Shown: positions 10,800 through 20,385 of the stretch, one piece after another
How positions within the stretch are numbered: position 1 is the first letter of the stretch
How the letters are laid out: every line of letters begins with the position of its first letter
NCBI GenBank assembly: GCA_011050525.1
Contig: DRFO01000026.1
Coordinates: 1 to 64,000, forward strand
DNA length: 64,000 bases
Source of the DNA: Halopseudomonas xinjiangensis
GTDB lineage: Bacteria > Pseudomonadota > Gammaproteobacteria > Pseudomonadales > Pseudomonadaceae
Direction: 5' to 3'
The notes under the pieces: generated by a model
What the model saw: only the letters and a program-made list of their open reading frames with translations
What the model was told of the DNA's origin: nothing
The model's database searches: none
Made by a program: the position numbers and the translations under genes

Positions 10800-12821
10800 A
10801 TGAGTCAATTCAACCTGCAAACCCGTTTCGAGCCGGCCGGCGATCAGCCGACGGCCATCAGCCAGTTGGTCGAAGGGCTGGAAGCGGGCTTGTCACACCA
10901 GACCTTACTGGGCGTGACCGGGTCAGGGAAGACTTTCACCATTGCCAATGTCATTCAGCAAGTGCAGCGTCCGGCCATCATCATGGCGCCAAACAAGACG
11001 CTGGCCGCGCAGCTTTACGGCGAGTTTCGCGAGTTTTTCCCGAATAACTCGGTGGAATACTTCGTCTCCTACTACGACTATTACCAGCCCGAAGCGTATG
11101 TACCCTCCTCTGATACCTTCATAGAGAAGGACGCTTCCATCAACGATCATATCGAGCAGATGCGGTTGTCCGCGACCAAGGCATTACTGGAGCGGCCGGA
11201 TGCGATCATCGTTGCCACGGTTTCCGCCATCTATGGCCTGGGTGATCCACAGTCCTATCTGCGGATGGTGCTGCATGTGGACCGTGGCGATATTCTCGAT
11301 CAGCGCGGGCTCTTGCGAAGGCTGGCTGAACTGCAATACACCCGCAACGATACCGAACTGTCTCGCGCCAACTACCGAGTGCGGGGCGATGTGATCGATA
11401 TCTTCCCGGCAGAATCGGACCTCGAAGCAATCCGCATCGAGTTGTTCGATGAGACCGTGGAAAGCATCAGCTTTTTTGATCCGCTTACGGGTGAGGTTTT
11501 ACGCAAAGTTCCGCGTGTAACTATCTATCCCAAATCACATTATGTGACGCCGCGCGAAAAACTGGTCGATGCCGTCGAGCATATAAAGGTCGAACTGAAG
11601 GAGCGGCTGGAATTCCTGACAAGCAACAACAAGCTGGTCGAAGCCCAGCGCCTGGAGCAGCGTACGCGGTTCGATATGGAGATGATCCTGGAGCTGGGTT
11701 ATTGCAACGGAATCGAGAACTACTCACGCTACTTGTCTGGCCGCCCTATTGGCGAAGCGCCGCCCACGTTATTTGATTATCTGCCACAAAATGCCTTGCT
11801 GATCATTGACGAGTCCCACGTCTCGGTGCCGCAGGTCGGCGCGATGTACAAGGGCGATCGATCGCGCAAGGAGACACTGGTGGAGTATGGCTTCCGACTC
11901 CCCTCAGCACTCGACAACCGGCCGATGCGTTTCGACGAATGGGAAGCCATCTCCCCCCAGGCGATCTTTGTGTCGGCCACACCGGGGCCCTATGAGGCCG
12001 AGCACGCCGGCAGAGTAGTCGAGCAGGTGGTGAGGCCAACCGGCCTGGTTGATCCGACCATCGAGGTCCGCCCGGCCACTACCCAGGTGGATGACCTGCT
12101 TTCCGAGATCGGCCTGCGGGTCGCCCAGGGTGACCGGATTCTGGTGACGACCCTGACCAAACGCATGGCCGAAGATCTGAGCGACTACCTGGCCGACCAC
12201 GGCGTGCGCGTTCGTTATCTGCATTCAGATATCGATACGGTAGAGCGGGTCGAGATCATCCGGGATCTGCGTATCGGCGGATTTGATGTGCTAGTAGGCA
12301 TTAACTTGTTACGTGAAGGTCTTGATATGCCTGAGGTTTCTCTCGTAGCAATTCTGGATGCGGACAAGGAAGGCTTTTTGCGGTCGGAACGCTCGCTGAT
12401 TCAGACCATCGGCCGGGCAGCACGCAACCTGAACGGCAAGGCGATCCTCTACGCCGACCGCATGACCGGCTCGATGGAACGCGCCATCGGCGAAACCGAG
12501 CGTCGGCGGGAGAAGCAGATAGCATTCAACCTGGAACACGGCATTACGCCGGTGGGTATCACCAAGAGCGTGCAAGACATCATGGAAGGCGCGGTGGTCC
12601 CAGGCAGTAACAGTCGCTCAAACAAGCGCAAGCAGCTCAAGGCGGCGGAAGATGCGGCCGAGTACAAGGCGGGACAACTGCGCTCGCCTTCGGAAATCGC
12701 CAAGCGCATCAAACAGGCGGAGGAAAAGATGTACAAGCATGCACGGGATCTCGAGTTCGAAGCGGCCGCGCAGATGCGCGACGAGATTCAGAAGCTGCGC
12801 ACGCAGCTGATAAAAGTCTGA
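10800..12821 (+). CDS. uvrB: Excinuclease ABC subunit B
   Basis: The 673-residue damage-verification subunit of nucleotide excision repair. Walker A GVTGSGKT is at about residues 39-46, the beta-hairpin that locks on damaged DNA is around [15 protein letters not shown] (about 92-106), and the helicase DESH motif is near residue 338. The UvrC/UvrA-interacting UVR motif (about 632-667) is at the C-terminus. UvrB is loaded by UvrA and then recruits UvrC for the two incisions. I saw no clear LexA box upstream. Length is standard and no defects are visible. Confidence 0.98.
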   Translation: MSQFNLQTRFEPAGDQPTAISQLVEGLEAGLSHQTLLGVTGSGKTFTIANVIQQVQRPAIIMAPNKTLAAQLYGEFREFFPNNSVEYFVSYYDYYQPEAYVPSSDTFIEKDASINDHIEQMRLSATKALLERPDAIIVATVSAIYGLGDPQSYLRMVLHVDRGDILDQRGLLRRLAELQYTRNDTELSRANYRVRGDVIDIFPAESDLEAIRIELFDETVESISFFDPLTGEVLRKVPRVTIYPKSHYVTPREKLVDAVEHIKVELKERLEFLTSNNKLVEAQRLEQRTRFDMEMILELGYCNGIENYSRYLSGRPIGEAPPTLFDYLPQNALLIIDESHVSVPQVGAMYKGDRSRKETLVEYGFRLPSALDNRPMRFDEWEAISPQAIFVSATPGPYEAEHAGRVVEQVVRPTGLVDPTIEVRPATTQVDDLLSEIGLRVAQGDRILVTTLTKRMAEDLSDYLADHGVRVRYLHSDIDTVERVEIIRDLRIGGFDVLVGINLLREGLDMPEVSLVAILDADKEGFLRSERSLIQTIGRAARNLNGKAILYADRMTGSMERAIGETERRREKQIAFNLEHGITPVGITKSVQDIMEGAVVPGSNSRSNKRKQLKAAEDAAEYKAGQLRSPSEIAKRIKQAEEKMYKHARDLEFEAAAQMRDEIQKLRTQLIKV

Positions 12822-12858
12822 TGATCAGGTTAAACCGTAGATTTTCAGTAGCTTATGC

Positions 12859-12887
12859 TTGACAAGGTGCAAGTGGCTGCGTAAAGT
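12859..12887 (+). promoter_or_regulatory. Sigma-70 promoter of tRNA-Val
   Basis: TTGACA (12859-12864), a 17-bp spacer and TAAAGT (12882-12887), followed by a GC-rich discriminator (TCGCGGCC). That discriminator is typical of stable-RNA promoters under stringent control. The tRNA begins 14 bp after the -10 element. Confidence 0.85.
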
Positions 12888-12900
12888 TCGCGGCCATTGC

Positions 12901-12977
12901 AGGCACGTAGCTCAGTTGGTTAGAGCACCACCTTGACATGGTGGGGGTCGTTGGTTCGAATCCAATCGTGCCTACCA
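12901..12977 (+). tRNA. tRNA-Val (anticodon GAC)
   Basis: A 77-nt cloverleaf with acceptor stem AGGCACG/CGTGCCT and D arm GCTCAGTTGGTTAGAGC. The anticodon stem CCACC/GGTGG holds loop TTGACAT (anticodon GAC), the T arm contains GGTTCGAATCC, and the CCA end is encoded. A single gene with its own promoter and terminator. Confidence 0.97.
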
Positions 12978-13004
12978 AACACACCCGGACTGCACGGGGC
13001 TTAA

Positions 13005-13031
13005 GGGCGACTCGAAAGAGTCGCCCTTTTT
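13005..13031 (+). terminator. Rho-independent terminator of tRNA-Val
   Basis: GGGCGACTC and GAGTCGCCC form a perfect 9-bp stem with a 4-nt loop, followed by TTTTTG. It also lies just beyond the end of azoR on the opposite strand. Confidence 0.92.
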
Positions 13032-13039
13032 GTTTGGGG

Positions 13040-13645
13040 TTATCCGATCGTTATCCCCTCTATTGCGCTGGCCGCTTCGGCCCTGCCCCGTGCCGCTTCG
13101 GCTTCACCCATCGCCTGCCCTTCAATATGAATGAAATCAAGGTCGTCGATCCCGATGAAGCCGAACGCAGACGTCAGGTAGGGCTGCTGGTGATCCATCG
13201 GACTGCCCTGATAGCGCCCGCCACGGGCCGTTACGACATATACCTTGCGTCCACCTGCCAGTCCAACCGGACCCTTCTCAGTGTAACGAAAGGTACGTCC
13301 TGCCCGCATGACGTTATCCAGCCACGCCTTGAGTGTCGAGGTGATTCCAAAATTGTACATGGCGGAGCCAATCACGATGGTATCGCTTGCCAGCAACTCG
13401 TCGATCAGAACATCTGAACGGGACGCAGCTTCACGCTCTTCCGCTGTCTGGTGGTCAGCGGGTTTGGTCCAACCACCCAACAGCGTTTCGTCCAGATGCG
13501 GCAGCGGATGCAGCGCTAGATCCCGGGTAATGACGCGGGCAGAGGGATGACGTTCGCCCAACACCTTGACCAGCTCGTTGGTGTATTCCCGGGAAAGCGA
13601 GCCTTGGCTACGCGCGCTGGTTTGCAAAACTAGAATCTGTTTCAT
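13040..13645 (-). CDS. azoR: FMN-dependent NADH azoreductase
   Basis: A 201-residue flavodoxin-fold protein of the AzoR/AcpD family, FMN-dependent NAD(P)H quinone and azo reductases that protect against electrophilic quinones. The FMN phosphate loop is near QTSARSQGSLS (about residues 8-18), the central motif is SAMYNFGITSTLKAWLD (about 95-111), and the TARGGRY loop is at about 139-145. The start ATG at 13645 has GGAG 7 bases upstream; an earlier ATG (13657) is in frame but lacks a site. A LysR gene lies nearby, in the order small secreted gene then LysR, but control of azoR by it is only a guess. Confidence 0.92.
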   Translation of the reverse strand: MKQILVLQTSARSQGSLSREYTNELVKVLGERHPSARVITRDLALHPLPHLDETLLGGWTKPADHQTAEEREAASRSDVLIDELLASDTIVIGSAMYNFGITSTLKAWLDNVMRAGRTFRYTEKGPVGLAGGRKVYVVTARGGRYQGSPMDHQQPYLTSAFGFIGIDDLDFIHIEGQAMGEAEAARGRAEAASAIEGITIG

Positions 13646-13745
13646 TGCTTGCTCCATCTCGTTGACTGATGGAGCCATGGTATAAACCATTTAACTGATT
13701 AAAAAGCGCATATTTTAGCTCTAACCTATCTACAAATATGATATT

Positions 13746-14063
13746 TTAGCCCGGTTCACAGCTCACCTTTACGCGGACGCGAGTAATATCGCGCTGAAAA
13801 GCCTGGGTCATCACCATTTGCTCGCCTGGGCTGAGTCGTACACGATTCGGTGAAGGCCGCTCAGGTCCATTGACGAAGGTGCCGGTACACAGCGCATTTT
13901 CCCCGCCCTCGTTAATCAGCGTAACCGTGGCGACATTGCTGAGATAGGAGCTACTGGCAATGACCGAGACGCCTTCGGACTCGATTTCGACATCTACCGG
14001 GAAGGCCCAGGCTGAAAGGGGCAGCATTAGCCCAAGGATAACTGCGGCGATTGACTTGTTCAT
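13746..14063 (-). CDS. Small exported protein of unknown function
   Basis: A 105-residue protein with a clear signal peptide (MNKSIAAVILGLMLPLSAWA, cleavage before FPVDVE). The mature part of about 85 residues is predicted beta-rich and contains two cysteines (ALCTGTF and VKVSCEPG), which could form a disulfide in the periplasm. Similar short proteins exist in other pseudomonads, but I do not recognise a characterised family. It is divergent from the LysR gene with a 48-bp shared promoter region, the typical arrangement for a LysR target. The start at 14063 was chosen because it begins the signal peptide. Confidence 0.75.
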   Translation of the reverse strand: MNKSIAAVILGLMLPLSAWAFPVDVEIESEGVSVIASSSYLSNVATVTLINEGGENALCTGTFVNGPERPSPNRVRLSPGEQMVMTQAFQRDITRVRVKVSCEPG

Positions 14064-14111
14064 GGATATCTCCGTTCCGATTGCTGTTTTACGTATATCA
14101 GAGGTTAGCCG

Positions 14112-15002
14112 ATGAAAGCTCCCCGCGTTACGCTGGAACAGTGGCGCACCCTGCAAGCTGTGGTTGATCAGGGCGGCTTTGCTCAAGCGGCCGAAGCGTT
14201 GCATCGTTCGCAATCATCCATCAGTTATACCGTCGCAAAGATGCAGGAACAACTGGGCATCCCTCTGCTGGAAATAGAAGGCCGCAAAGCGGTATTGACG
14301 GAGGCTGGTGCAGTTCTGCTACGCCGCTCCCGTCATCTGGTCCAGCAAGCCAGCCAGCTTGAAGTGCTGGCATGGAATATGGACCAGGGCTGGGAAGCTG
14401 AAGTTCACCTTGTGGTAGATGCGGCCTACCCCACCGTCAGGCTTGCACGGGCACTGCAATCATTCATGCCGCTGAGCAAGGGCTGTCGCGTGCAACTGCG
14501 TGAAGAGGTGCTCTCAGGCGTCGAGGAGCGTCTGCTGGACGGCTCGGCGGATCTGGCCATTTCAGGCATCAGTATCGCCGGCTTTCTGCCGCAGCAGCTC
14601 AACGCCGTAGAATTTGTCGCGGTAGCCCATCCGGGCCACCCATTGCATCAGATCAATCGTCAGCTTAACCATGGCGATCTGGAGAACCAACTCCAGGTAG
14701 TGATTCGAGATTCTGGGCGCCGCCAACCGCGAGACAGTGGTTGGCTCGGTGCGGAGCAACGCTGGACCGTAGCCAGTCTTGCGACTGCAGCCACACTGGT
14801 TGGCAGTGGCCTGGGCTTCGCCTGGTTGCCAGCCCACGAGATCACCCGCCAACTGGCCAGCGGGTTGCTGAAGGAGCTGCCGCTCCAGCAAGGCGCCCGC
14901 CGGTCCAACAACCTGTTTTTATATGCCAATAAAGACAAGCCGCTGGGTCCGGCGACACGCATATTGGCGGATCTGATCATCGAACATTCGATGGAGGACT
15001 GA
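14112..15002 (+). CDS. LysR-family transcriptional regulator
   Basis: A 296-residue LysR regulator. The winged helix-turn-helix is at about residues 8-66 (AVVDQGGFAQAAEALHRSQSSISYTV), followed by the linker helix and an effector-binding domain (about 90-290) of the periplasmic-binding-protein fold. The effector is unknown. It is divergent from the small exported protein, and the 48-bp gap holds ATAT-containing repeats (GATATC and GTATATC) that could be part of a LysR site. The start ATG at 14112 gives the usual N-terminus. Confidence 0.9.
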   Translation: MKAPRVTLEQWRTLQAVVDQGGFAQAAEALHRSQSSISYTVAKMQEQLGIPLLEIEGRKAVLTEAGAVLLRRSRHLVQQASQLEVLAWNMDQGWEAEVHLVVDAAYPTVRLARALQSFMPLSKGCRVQLREEVLSGVEERLLDGSADLAISGISIAGFLPQQLNAVEFVAVAHPGHPLHQINRQLNHGDLENQLQVVIRDSGRRQPRDSGWLGAEQRWTVASLATAATLVGSGLGFAWLPAHEITRQLASGLLKELPLQQGARRSNNLFLYANKDKPLGPATRILADLIIEHSMED

Positions 15003-15125
15003 ACCACAGGATCCGCAACTGGCCTGGATCAGGACCCTGCGTTGGAATACAACCGTCTCGTACTGGACTTTTTGCGCCAATCCGGGTCTGCTAACACCCT
15101 TTGAGAACACTGACGGAGTTTGACG

Positions 15126-15692
15126 ATGTTGAAACGCTTCTTCGGCGCTTGCGCCCTGCTATTGATCAGCTCATCGGCCCTTGCGGAAAATCCGCACGTT
15201 GTGCTTAACACCTCCCTCGGCGCCATCGAACTCGAGCTGAATGCTGAGGCGGCGCCTATCAGCGTAGAAAACTTTCTGCGCTACGCGGATGCCGGACACT
15301 ACGACGGGCTGATTTTCCACCGGGTAATTCCGGGGTTCATGATTCAGGGCGGTGGCTTTACCCCCGACATGCAGCAACGCGACGTGGGCAAGGGCATCAA
15401 GAACGAAGCGGACAATGGTCTACTCAACAAGCGTTACACCGTGGCCATGGCTCGCACCCAGGTAGTCGATAGCGCTACCAGCCAGTTTTTCATCAACCTG
15501 GCCAACAACGAGCTCCTGAACAATGGAAGCCGTGACTTTGGTTATGCCGTGTTTGGCGAAGTGGTTGATGGTCAGCACGTAGTGGAAACCATCGCGAAGG
15601 TCCCGACCAGCACCCAGCGTGGCCACCAGAATGTGCCTGCCAACCCTGTGACCATCATCAGCGTTAAACGGGTAGAAGCCGATTCGGAGTAA
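15126..15692 (+). CDS. ppiA: Periplasmic peptidyl-prolyl cis-trans isomerase (cyclophilin A)
   Basis: A 188-residue cyclophilin with a signal peptide ([20 protein letters not shown]). It catalyses cis-trans isomerisation of X-Pro bonds in periplasmic proteins. The cyclophilin core begins at [14 protein letters not shown]. The active-site region is around [16 protein letters not shown] (about residues 59-74, with the catalytic Arg), and [10 protein letters not shown] lies at about 120. The start ATG at 15126 has GGAG 7 bases upstream; a TTG two codons earlier is unlikely. It is convergent with the next gene, only 9 bp apart. Confidence 0.95.
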   Translation: MLKRFFGACALLLISSSALAENPHVVLNTSLGAIELELNAEAAPISVENFLRYADAGHYDGLIFHRVIPGFMIQGGGFTPDMQQRDVGKGIKNEADNGLLNKRYTVAMARTQVVDSATSQFFINLANNELLNNGSRDFGYAVFGEVVDGQHVVETIAKVPTSTQRGHQNVPANPVTIISVKRVEADSE

Positions 15693-15701
15693 GTTTGGCG
15701 C

Positions 15702-16832
15702 TCACTCCCCCTCAGTCTGTTTGAATGGCAGATAACGACGGGCATCCTGTTGATAATTCAGGATGCCCGTGCGCTCCCTTCGAAGAAAATCATCCACTGC
15801 CTCATGCAATCCCGGCTGAAGCTTATGCCATGACTGCGTGATGACCGGCTCGAAGCCGCGGATCAACTTGTGCTCTCCCTGGGCGCCGGCGTCGAAACGT
15901 TGCAGCCCCTCGGCAATGCAGCGCTCCATTCCCTGGTAAAAGCAGGTTTCGAAATGCAGCCGATCAAACTCTTCAAGACAGCCCCAGTACCGCCCATAAA
16001 GTGTCTCGCTCCCCGCGAGAAACAACGCCCCGGCTACGTCCCGATTGCCCTGACGGGCGAACACCAGGCGAATCGCATCAGACATGCCTTGTGACAGCAG
16101 ACTGAAAAACGCCCGGGTCAGATAAGGCTCCTGGCCGCGTTTGAAGTAGGTGGCAGCATAGAAAGGATAAAAGCGCTCCCATTCCAGCTCCGTTATGTCC
16201 CCCGCCGCAACCCAGACGAACTCAATACCCTGCTCTACGACCGCGAAACGCTCCTTGCGGAAATTCTTGCGTTTGCGCGAATTACAAGCGGCCAGAAAGT
16301 CGTCGAAGGAGTCATAACCTCGATTGTGCCAATGATACTGGCACCCGAGCCGTTGCACCCAGCCGGCCCCTTTCAGCGCGGCATCCTCCTCTCCCGTATT
16401 GAACAGCAGGTGGGCGCTCGAGACACTGCCAAGGGCTAGATCGCGGTCGATGTAATCGATCAGCATGGCCTGGCTAGTTTCGTTCCGGGCTACCATCCTC
16501 GGCCCCTGCACGGGCGAGAACGGCACAGCCGACAGATATTTGGGGTAGTAGCGCTGCCCTGCCCGCTCCCAGGCCCCAGCCCATTGCCAGTCGAACACAT
16601 ATTCCCCGTACGAATGCATTTTCCGGTAGAGCGGTAGCAGCGCGTCCAGGCTGCCGTCAGCGCCCTTGAGCACCAAATGCGCCGGCGTCCAGCCTGTGGC
16701 AGTAGACACCGAACCGCTTGCTTCCAGCGCATGCAGAAAGGCGTGCCTGAGAAAGGGGTAGTCCAATCCAGCCAGCTCGTCCCACAGTTCGGGCGGGAGT
16801 TCATCAATGGATTCAAGTTGAAGTATGGTCAT
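15702..16832 (-). CDS. FemAB/GNAT-like protein (DUF482)
   Basis: A 376-residue protein of the DUF482 family, with a split GNAT-type acyltransferase fold related to FemAB peptidoglycan aminoacyltransferases. Visible features are RKRKNFRKERFAV (about residues 190-202), the ELEWERFYPFYAATYFKRG segment, and the SETLYGRYWGC and FETCFYQGMERCIAEG motifs typical of the family. The substrate is not known. The ATG at 16832 (MTILQLES) was chosen because upstream in-frame sequence crosses a rho-independent terminator. Family recognition is good; activity is inferred. Confidence 0.82.
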   Translation of the reverse strand: MTILQLESIDELPPELWDELAGLDYPFLRHAFLHALEASGSVSTATGWTPAHLVLKGADGSLDALLPLYRKMHSYGEYVFDWQWAGAWERAGQRYYPKYLSAVPFSPVQGPRMVARNETSQAMLIDYIDRDLALGSVSSAHLLFNTGEEDAALKGAGWVQRLGCQYHWHNRGYDSFDDFLAACNSRKRKNFRKERFAVVEQGIEFVWVAAGDITELEWERFYPFYAATYFKRGQEPYLTRAFFSLLSQGMSDAIRLVFARQGNRDVAGALFLAGSETLYGRYWGCLEEFDRLHFETCFYQGMERCIAEGLQRFDAGAQGEHKLIRGFEPVITQSWHKLQPGLHEAVDDFLRRERTGILNYQQDARRYLPFKQTEGE

Positions 16833-16878
16833 GACGCTAGCATGCCACAGCGACTCAGCAGCGGGAAAAATCCGATCC

Positions 16879-16903
16879 AAAAAAAACCCCACCGGAGTGG
16901 GGT
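16879..16903 (-). terminator. Rho-independent terminator with a long U-run
   Basis: ACCCCAC/GTGGGGT with a 4-nt loop, followed on the minus strand by eight T. It ends either the candidate small RNA or the lipoprotein transcript, about 45 bp before the DUF482 gene start. Confidence 0.93.
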
Positions 16904-16990
16904 AAGGAGCAGACTGCTGGCAAAGATGCCAATGCATCTTCCCAGCAACCCATATTGACCAAACCTGATGGCAGAATGACGTCAATGTTG
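16879..16990 (-). ncRNA. Candidate small RNA upstream of the DUF482 gene
   Basis: A strong 31-nt hairpin (16916-16946, stem GCTGG plus AAGATGC with one mismatch) is followed on the minus strand by a textbook terminator (16879-16903, 7-bp stem then eight T). Neither encodes protein. The terminator is about 150 bp past the lipoprotein gene stop, far for a simple 3' end. I found no convincing -10/-35 pair, so it could also be a processed 3' UTR. The 5' end is approximate. Confidence 0.35.
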
Positions 16991-17048
16991 TGAATGTAAT
17001 ATGACTACGAGCGCCTCATTTCGTGTGAGTAAAGCGCCCGCTATCGAG

Positions 17049-17753
17049 TTACTGCTGAACCCATTCCAAAAACGCTTCGCGGCTTTCCGGGGTAAGCATC
17101 TGCCAGAGCTGCTGTAGCGTCGCGAGCGTAGCATCGTTATGGGGAAGCGCTGCTTTGCTGGTGGAAGCGGCTAATGCCGGTAACGGTGCAGCAACCGGAG
17201 CGGCCTGCGATGATTCCAGCGGCGCGACTGTCGTGGCAGCCGACGACGTTTCGGCGGCACTATTGCCGAGCAGCTGATTCAACGAAGATTGGGGCTGCTG
17301 GCCAGCCTGACTGGCAACACGTTCGCCAGTGGCCAGGTTTTCGCTCCAGCCATTGAAAGTTTCCTTCAGCTCGCGAGCTTGTTCGAGATTTTCCGGCGCA
17401 GGATAACCCAGGCGCCAAGTCTCACCCGCATTGCCGTCGATTATGAAGATGGCGCTGCGGGTACGAACCACCTCGCTACTGATCCCACCACCAATGTCGT
17501 AGACATTTTTGTAGAACGCGTTGAGCCGATACTCACCCGGCTCGAGCTTGAGGATGCGCTTGTCACCGCTAAACAAAAAATTGGCAGACGGCACTTCCTG
17601 ACCGTTGAGATCGGCGATCTCCAGCGCAGCAGGGACCTGAACCGTGAGCACCTGGTTGGCGGGCAGCTCGGCACCGGGGTACAGCTGAACTTGGGACTGC
17701 TGGGCGCAGGCGGACAAAAGGCAAGCCAGCGCGATTGAAACGATGATACGCAT
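17049..17753 (-). CDS. Lipoprotein of the DUF2057 (YccT-like) family
   Basis: A 234-residue protein with a lipoprotein signal peptide: the lipobox LLSAC puts the acylated Cys at residue 16. Residues of about 20-150 match the DUF2057 pattern (start VQLYPGAELPANQVLTV, then EPGEYRLNAFYKNVYDIG and a SAIFIIDGNAGETWRL segment). The C-terminal part is rich in Ala, Pro and Ser, then a short helix (LQQLWQMLTPESREAFLEW). It is likely anchored to a membrane facing the periplasm, function unknown. A stable monocistronic gene upstream of the candidate small RNA. Confidence 0.85.
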   Translation of the reverse strand: MRIIVSIALACLLSACAQQSQVQLYPGAELPANQVLTVQVPAALEIADLNGQEVPSANFLFSGDKRILKLEPGEYRLNAFYKNVYDIGGGISSEVVRTRSAIFIIDGNAGETWRLGYPAPENLEQARELKETFNGWSENLATGERVASQAGQQPQSSLNQLLGNSAAETSSAATTVAPLESSQAAPVAAPLPALAASTSKAALPHNDATLATLQQLWQMLTPESREAFLEWVQQ

Positions 17754-17859
17754 AAGTACTCCTGGATAAGAACGGCGCGCGAACGCAGTCGCTTCGCCGG
17801 CGGCCTTGACGAGTGGATCGGCTACAAGGATAAGTCAGATTAATGTCATTTACATGACA

Positions 17860-17892
17860 AAGCCGGATTGCCTCAACGAGACAATCCGGCTT
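17860..17892 (-). terminator. Terminator of the porin gene
   Basis: An 11-bp perfect stem AAGCCGGATTG/CAATCCGGCTT with an 11-nt loop, about 25 bp after the porin stop. The T-run after it is short. Confidence 0.75.
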
Positions 17893-17916
17893 CGAAACGA
17901 GCGCTTGCTGAACTAC

Positions 17917-18990
17917 TTAGAAGTCGTAGCGCAGGCCTACCGACATGCCAGAGGCTTCTTCACCTGCGGTACCGGACGGTGTAGCCGTGCGAGCCTGACC
18001 CCAGGGAGTCAGAGCGGCGTTGTCTTCGTTATCTACTACTGCGTAGTTGGCGTAGACGCGAACTGCCTTGTCCAGCTTGTGCTCGACGCCAACCACCCAC
18101 ATATCGCTGTTGCGGTCGTCTACGTCAACGTCACGGGTCATCCACATGCTTTTCAGAGCGGTGTTCGGCGCGACCTTGAATTCAGCGCCCAGACCATATA
18201 CGTCCGCAGTAAGGGTGTCATTCTGAACCTCGGTCAGATTGTCACTGTCATGCTCCAGGGTCTGATAGAAGCCAACCACCTTCAGCGGGTCGAGAACTTT
18301 GTAGGAGGCGGCGACACGAATACCTTCACGTGCGCCAACCCCAAGGATGAGATCATCGGCAACCGTTGTGGTACGGGTGTCATCTTCTGCGTCTTCATAA
18401 GCGATAGCCGCTTCGAATGGACCACCGACGTAGTTCAGCGCAACGCTGACCGAGCTGCTTTCGTGGTCTTCGTCAGCGATGGTGCCTTGATGGATGGAAT
18501 ATGCCACCTGGCCGGTCAGGCCACCCAACGAAGGCGTAGTGTATGCAATGGTGTTGTCGTAGCGCTCGTCGAAGCGGGAGTTGCCAACGCGAGTCAGGTT
18601 GCGCATGTCGCCGACCTGGTCGCCAAACAGGTTGGCCGGACCACGAGCGGCTTTGAAGGGGCTGTCAAAACGGCCCAGACGCACATCACCGAAGTTGCCG
18701 CCCAAACCCACAAAAGTGTCACGGGTGTTGAACGAGCTACCACCTTCCCGACCAAAATAGACTTCCTGTTCAAGCTGGAAGAAGGCTCTCAAATTCGGAT
18801 TGATCTGATGATCACCTTTGAAACCCAGACGCGAAGAGTTGCTGGATAGGTTGGTTTCGGAGTATTCGGCACCGTCATCCAGGAAATCAACGGATACGTG
18901 AGCGCGACCGTAGACGCTTACGTCAGCCATAGCCAGAGCGGGCATGGCAGCGGCAGCACCCACAACAATCGCAATCAGCTTCTTCTTCAT
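17917..18990 (-). CDS. Outer-membrane porin (general Gram-negative porin family)
   Basis: A 357-residue porin with signal peptide MKKKLIAIVVGAAAAMPALAM and the first strand motif VSVYGRAHVSVDFL. The protein is a 16-strand beta-barrel by family, with alternating hydrophobic residues throughout and a C-terminal Phe (GLRYDF) that is the assembly signal for the BAM complex. The internal loop FKGDHQINPN and the RLGRFDSPFKAARG segment, which resembles the constriction-loop region, fit the Porin_4/OmpC-like class rather than OprF or OprD. It probably forms a trimer for passive uptake of small solutes; specificity is unknown. It has an AAGGAG ribosome site. Confidence 0.92.
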   Translation of the reverse strand: MKKKLIAIVVGAAAAMPALAMADVSVYGRAHVSVDFLDDGAEYSETNLSSNSSRLGFKGDHQINPNLRAFFQLEQEVYFGREGGSSFNTRDTFVGLGGNFGDVRLGRFDSPFKAARGPANLFGDQVGDMRNLTRVGNSRFDERYDNTIAYTTPSLGGLTGQVAYSIHQGTIADEDHESSSVSVALNYVGGPFEAAIAYEDAEDDTRTTTVADDLILGVGAREGIRVAASYKVLDPLKVVGFYQTLEHDSDNLTEVQNDTLTADVYGLGAEFKVAPNTALKSMWMTRDVDVDDRNSDMWVVGVEHKLDKAVRVYANYAVVDNEDNAALTPWGQARTATPSGTAGEEASGMSVGLRYDF

Positions 18991-19007
18991 CAGACAAACT
19001 CCTTCGG

Positions 19008-19019
19008 GTTTTATAAAAC
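19008..19019. promoter_or_regulatory. 12-bp AT-rich palindrome upstream of the porin gene
   Basis: GTTTTATAAAAC, a perfect palindrome 18-29 bp before the porin ATG. Farther upstream are closely spaced GACGT/ACGTC repeats (about 19020-19048). They may be operator or -10 elements for the porin promoter; nothing is proven. Confidence 0.35.
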
Positions 19020-19164
19020 GTCATCCCATAGTGACGTGACGTCGTCGTATCGACCGAAGTGATTATCGAAGGCCTATATGACAACGAGCTTTCCGTATTA
19101 TGAAGATTTGAAGACAACGGGAACTTTTGGTGGTTCGCGATACAGCGGGGTATCACCAGAATAA

Positions 19165-19194
19165 ACCTGCCCTCGGCACAAGCCGAAGGCAGGT
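19165..19194 (-). terminator. Terminator of the FabH-like gene
   Basis: Stem ACCTGCC/GGCAGGT extended by TTCGGC/GCCGAG, followed on the minus strand by TTTATT. It lies just past the stop at 19200. Confidence 0.8.
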
Positions 19195-19199
19195 AATCG

Positions 19200-20321
19200 T
19201 CAGAGCTTGCGAACGATCACGCAACCAATCGAGTAGCCAGCACCGAAGGAGCAGATCACCCCGGGGGCGCCGACTGGCAGGTCGTCCTGATGTTTGTGGA
19301 AAGCAATGATCGAGCCGGCGGAGCTGGTGTTGGCGTATTCATCCAGCACAACAGGCGCCTCGTGCTCTTCAGGATCACGCCCCAAAAGCTTGCGGGCAAT
19401 CAACATGTTCATGTTGAGGTTGGCCTGATGCAGCCAGAAACGCTTGATGTCGGTGACTGGCATGCTGTGTTCTTCAAGATGCTCGCCAATGAGCTCGGCA
19501 ACCATTGGACAAACATCCTTGAACACCTTGCGGCCTTGCTGGATGAACAGCTTGTCGGGCGCGCCGACGCTGTCATCATCGGCGCGGTTCAGGAACCCGA
19601 AGTTGTTACGGATGTTATTTGAATATTTGGTCAGCAGTTTGGTGCCCAGAATTTCGAACTGGTGATGGGAAACAGCCTCGTCGGCTCGCTCCACGATCAC
19701 AGCAGTACAGGCGTCGCCAAATATGAAATGGCTATCCCGATCAGTGAAGTTCAGGTGGCCACTGCATACTTCCGGATTGACCATCAGCACCGCTCGGGCC
19801 TGCCCTAGCTGCACTGAGTTGGCAGCGGCCTGGATGCCAAAGGTAGCGGAGGAACAGGCGACGTTCATGTCGAACCCGAAACCAACGATACCAAGCGCTT
19901 CCTGAACCTCCACCGCTATAGCCGGGTAGGCCCGCTGCAGGTTGGAGCAGGCAACTATCACGCCGTCAATATCAGCAGCGGTGCGGCCTGCGCGTTCGAG
20001 AGCCTGCCCAGCAGCCTTGATAGCCATGTCGCAGAGAACCGACCATTCGTCGTTGCTGCGCTCGGGAATGTCCGGCCTCATGCGGTTCACATCGAGAATG
20101 CCACTCTTGTTGACCACATAGCGGCTTTTGATGCCGGAGGCCTTTTCGATGAATTCGGTGCTGGAGGGCGCTAGCGGGGTCACCTCACCCTGGGCAATAG
20201 CATCAGCATTTTCACTGTTATGTTTTTCTACATAAGCATTGAAACTGACTACCAGCTCTTCATTACTGATGCTGTTGGGCGGCGTATACAAACCCGTCCC
20301 GCTGATCACGACTTTCTGCAC
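19200..20321 (-). CDS. Beta-ketoacyl-ACP synthase III-like enzyme (PA3286 type)
   Basis: A 373-residue thiolase-fold condensing enzyme. The catalytic Cys is in [11 protein letters not shown] at about residue 168, the His in [10 protein letters not shown] at about 293 and the Asn in YANTSSAGS at about 330, so the Cys-His-Asn triad is intact. It strongly resembles P. aeruginosa PA3286, reported to condense octanoyl-CoA from beta-oxidation with malonyl-ACP, feeding degraded fatty acid back into synthesis (from memory). The start codon is GTG at 20321 with GAGGA 6 bases upstream. The neighbouring hydrolase and fadD genes fit a fatty-acid role. Confidence 0.9.
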   Translation of the reverse strand: MQKVVISGTGLYTPPNSISNEELVVSFNAYVEKHNSENADAIAQGEVTPLAPSSTEFIEKASGIKSRYVVNKSGILDVNRMRPDIPERSNDEWSVLCDMAIKAAGQALERAGRTAADIDGVIVACSNLQRAYPAIAVEVQEALGIVGFGFDMNVACSSATFGIQAAANSVQLGQARAVLMVNPEVCSGHLNFTDRDSHFIFGDACTAVIVERADEAVSHHQFEILGTKLLTKYSNNIRNNFGFLNRADDDSVGAPDKLFIQQGRKVFKDVCPMVAELIGEHLEEHSMPVTDIKRFWLHQANLNMNMLIARKLLGRDPEEHEAPVVLDEYANTSSAGSIIAFHKHQDDLPVGAPGVICSFGAGYSIGCVIVRKL

Positions 20322-20385
20322 GGTCGGTCCTCATTATCATGTTAGGGCAATGCATCGTCCGTTCCGTGACGATGCCCTCTGTCTG

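Noticed and set aside
17806..18849. 347-residue plus-strand frame opposite the porin
   Set aside because: Shadow of the porin, which has clear signal peptide and barrel features.
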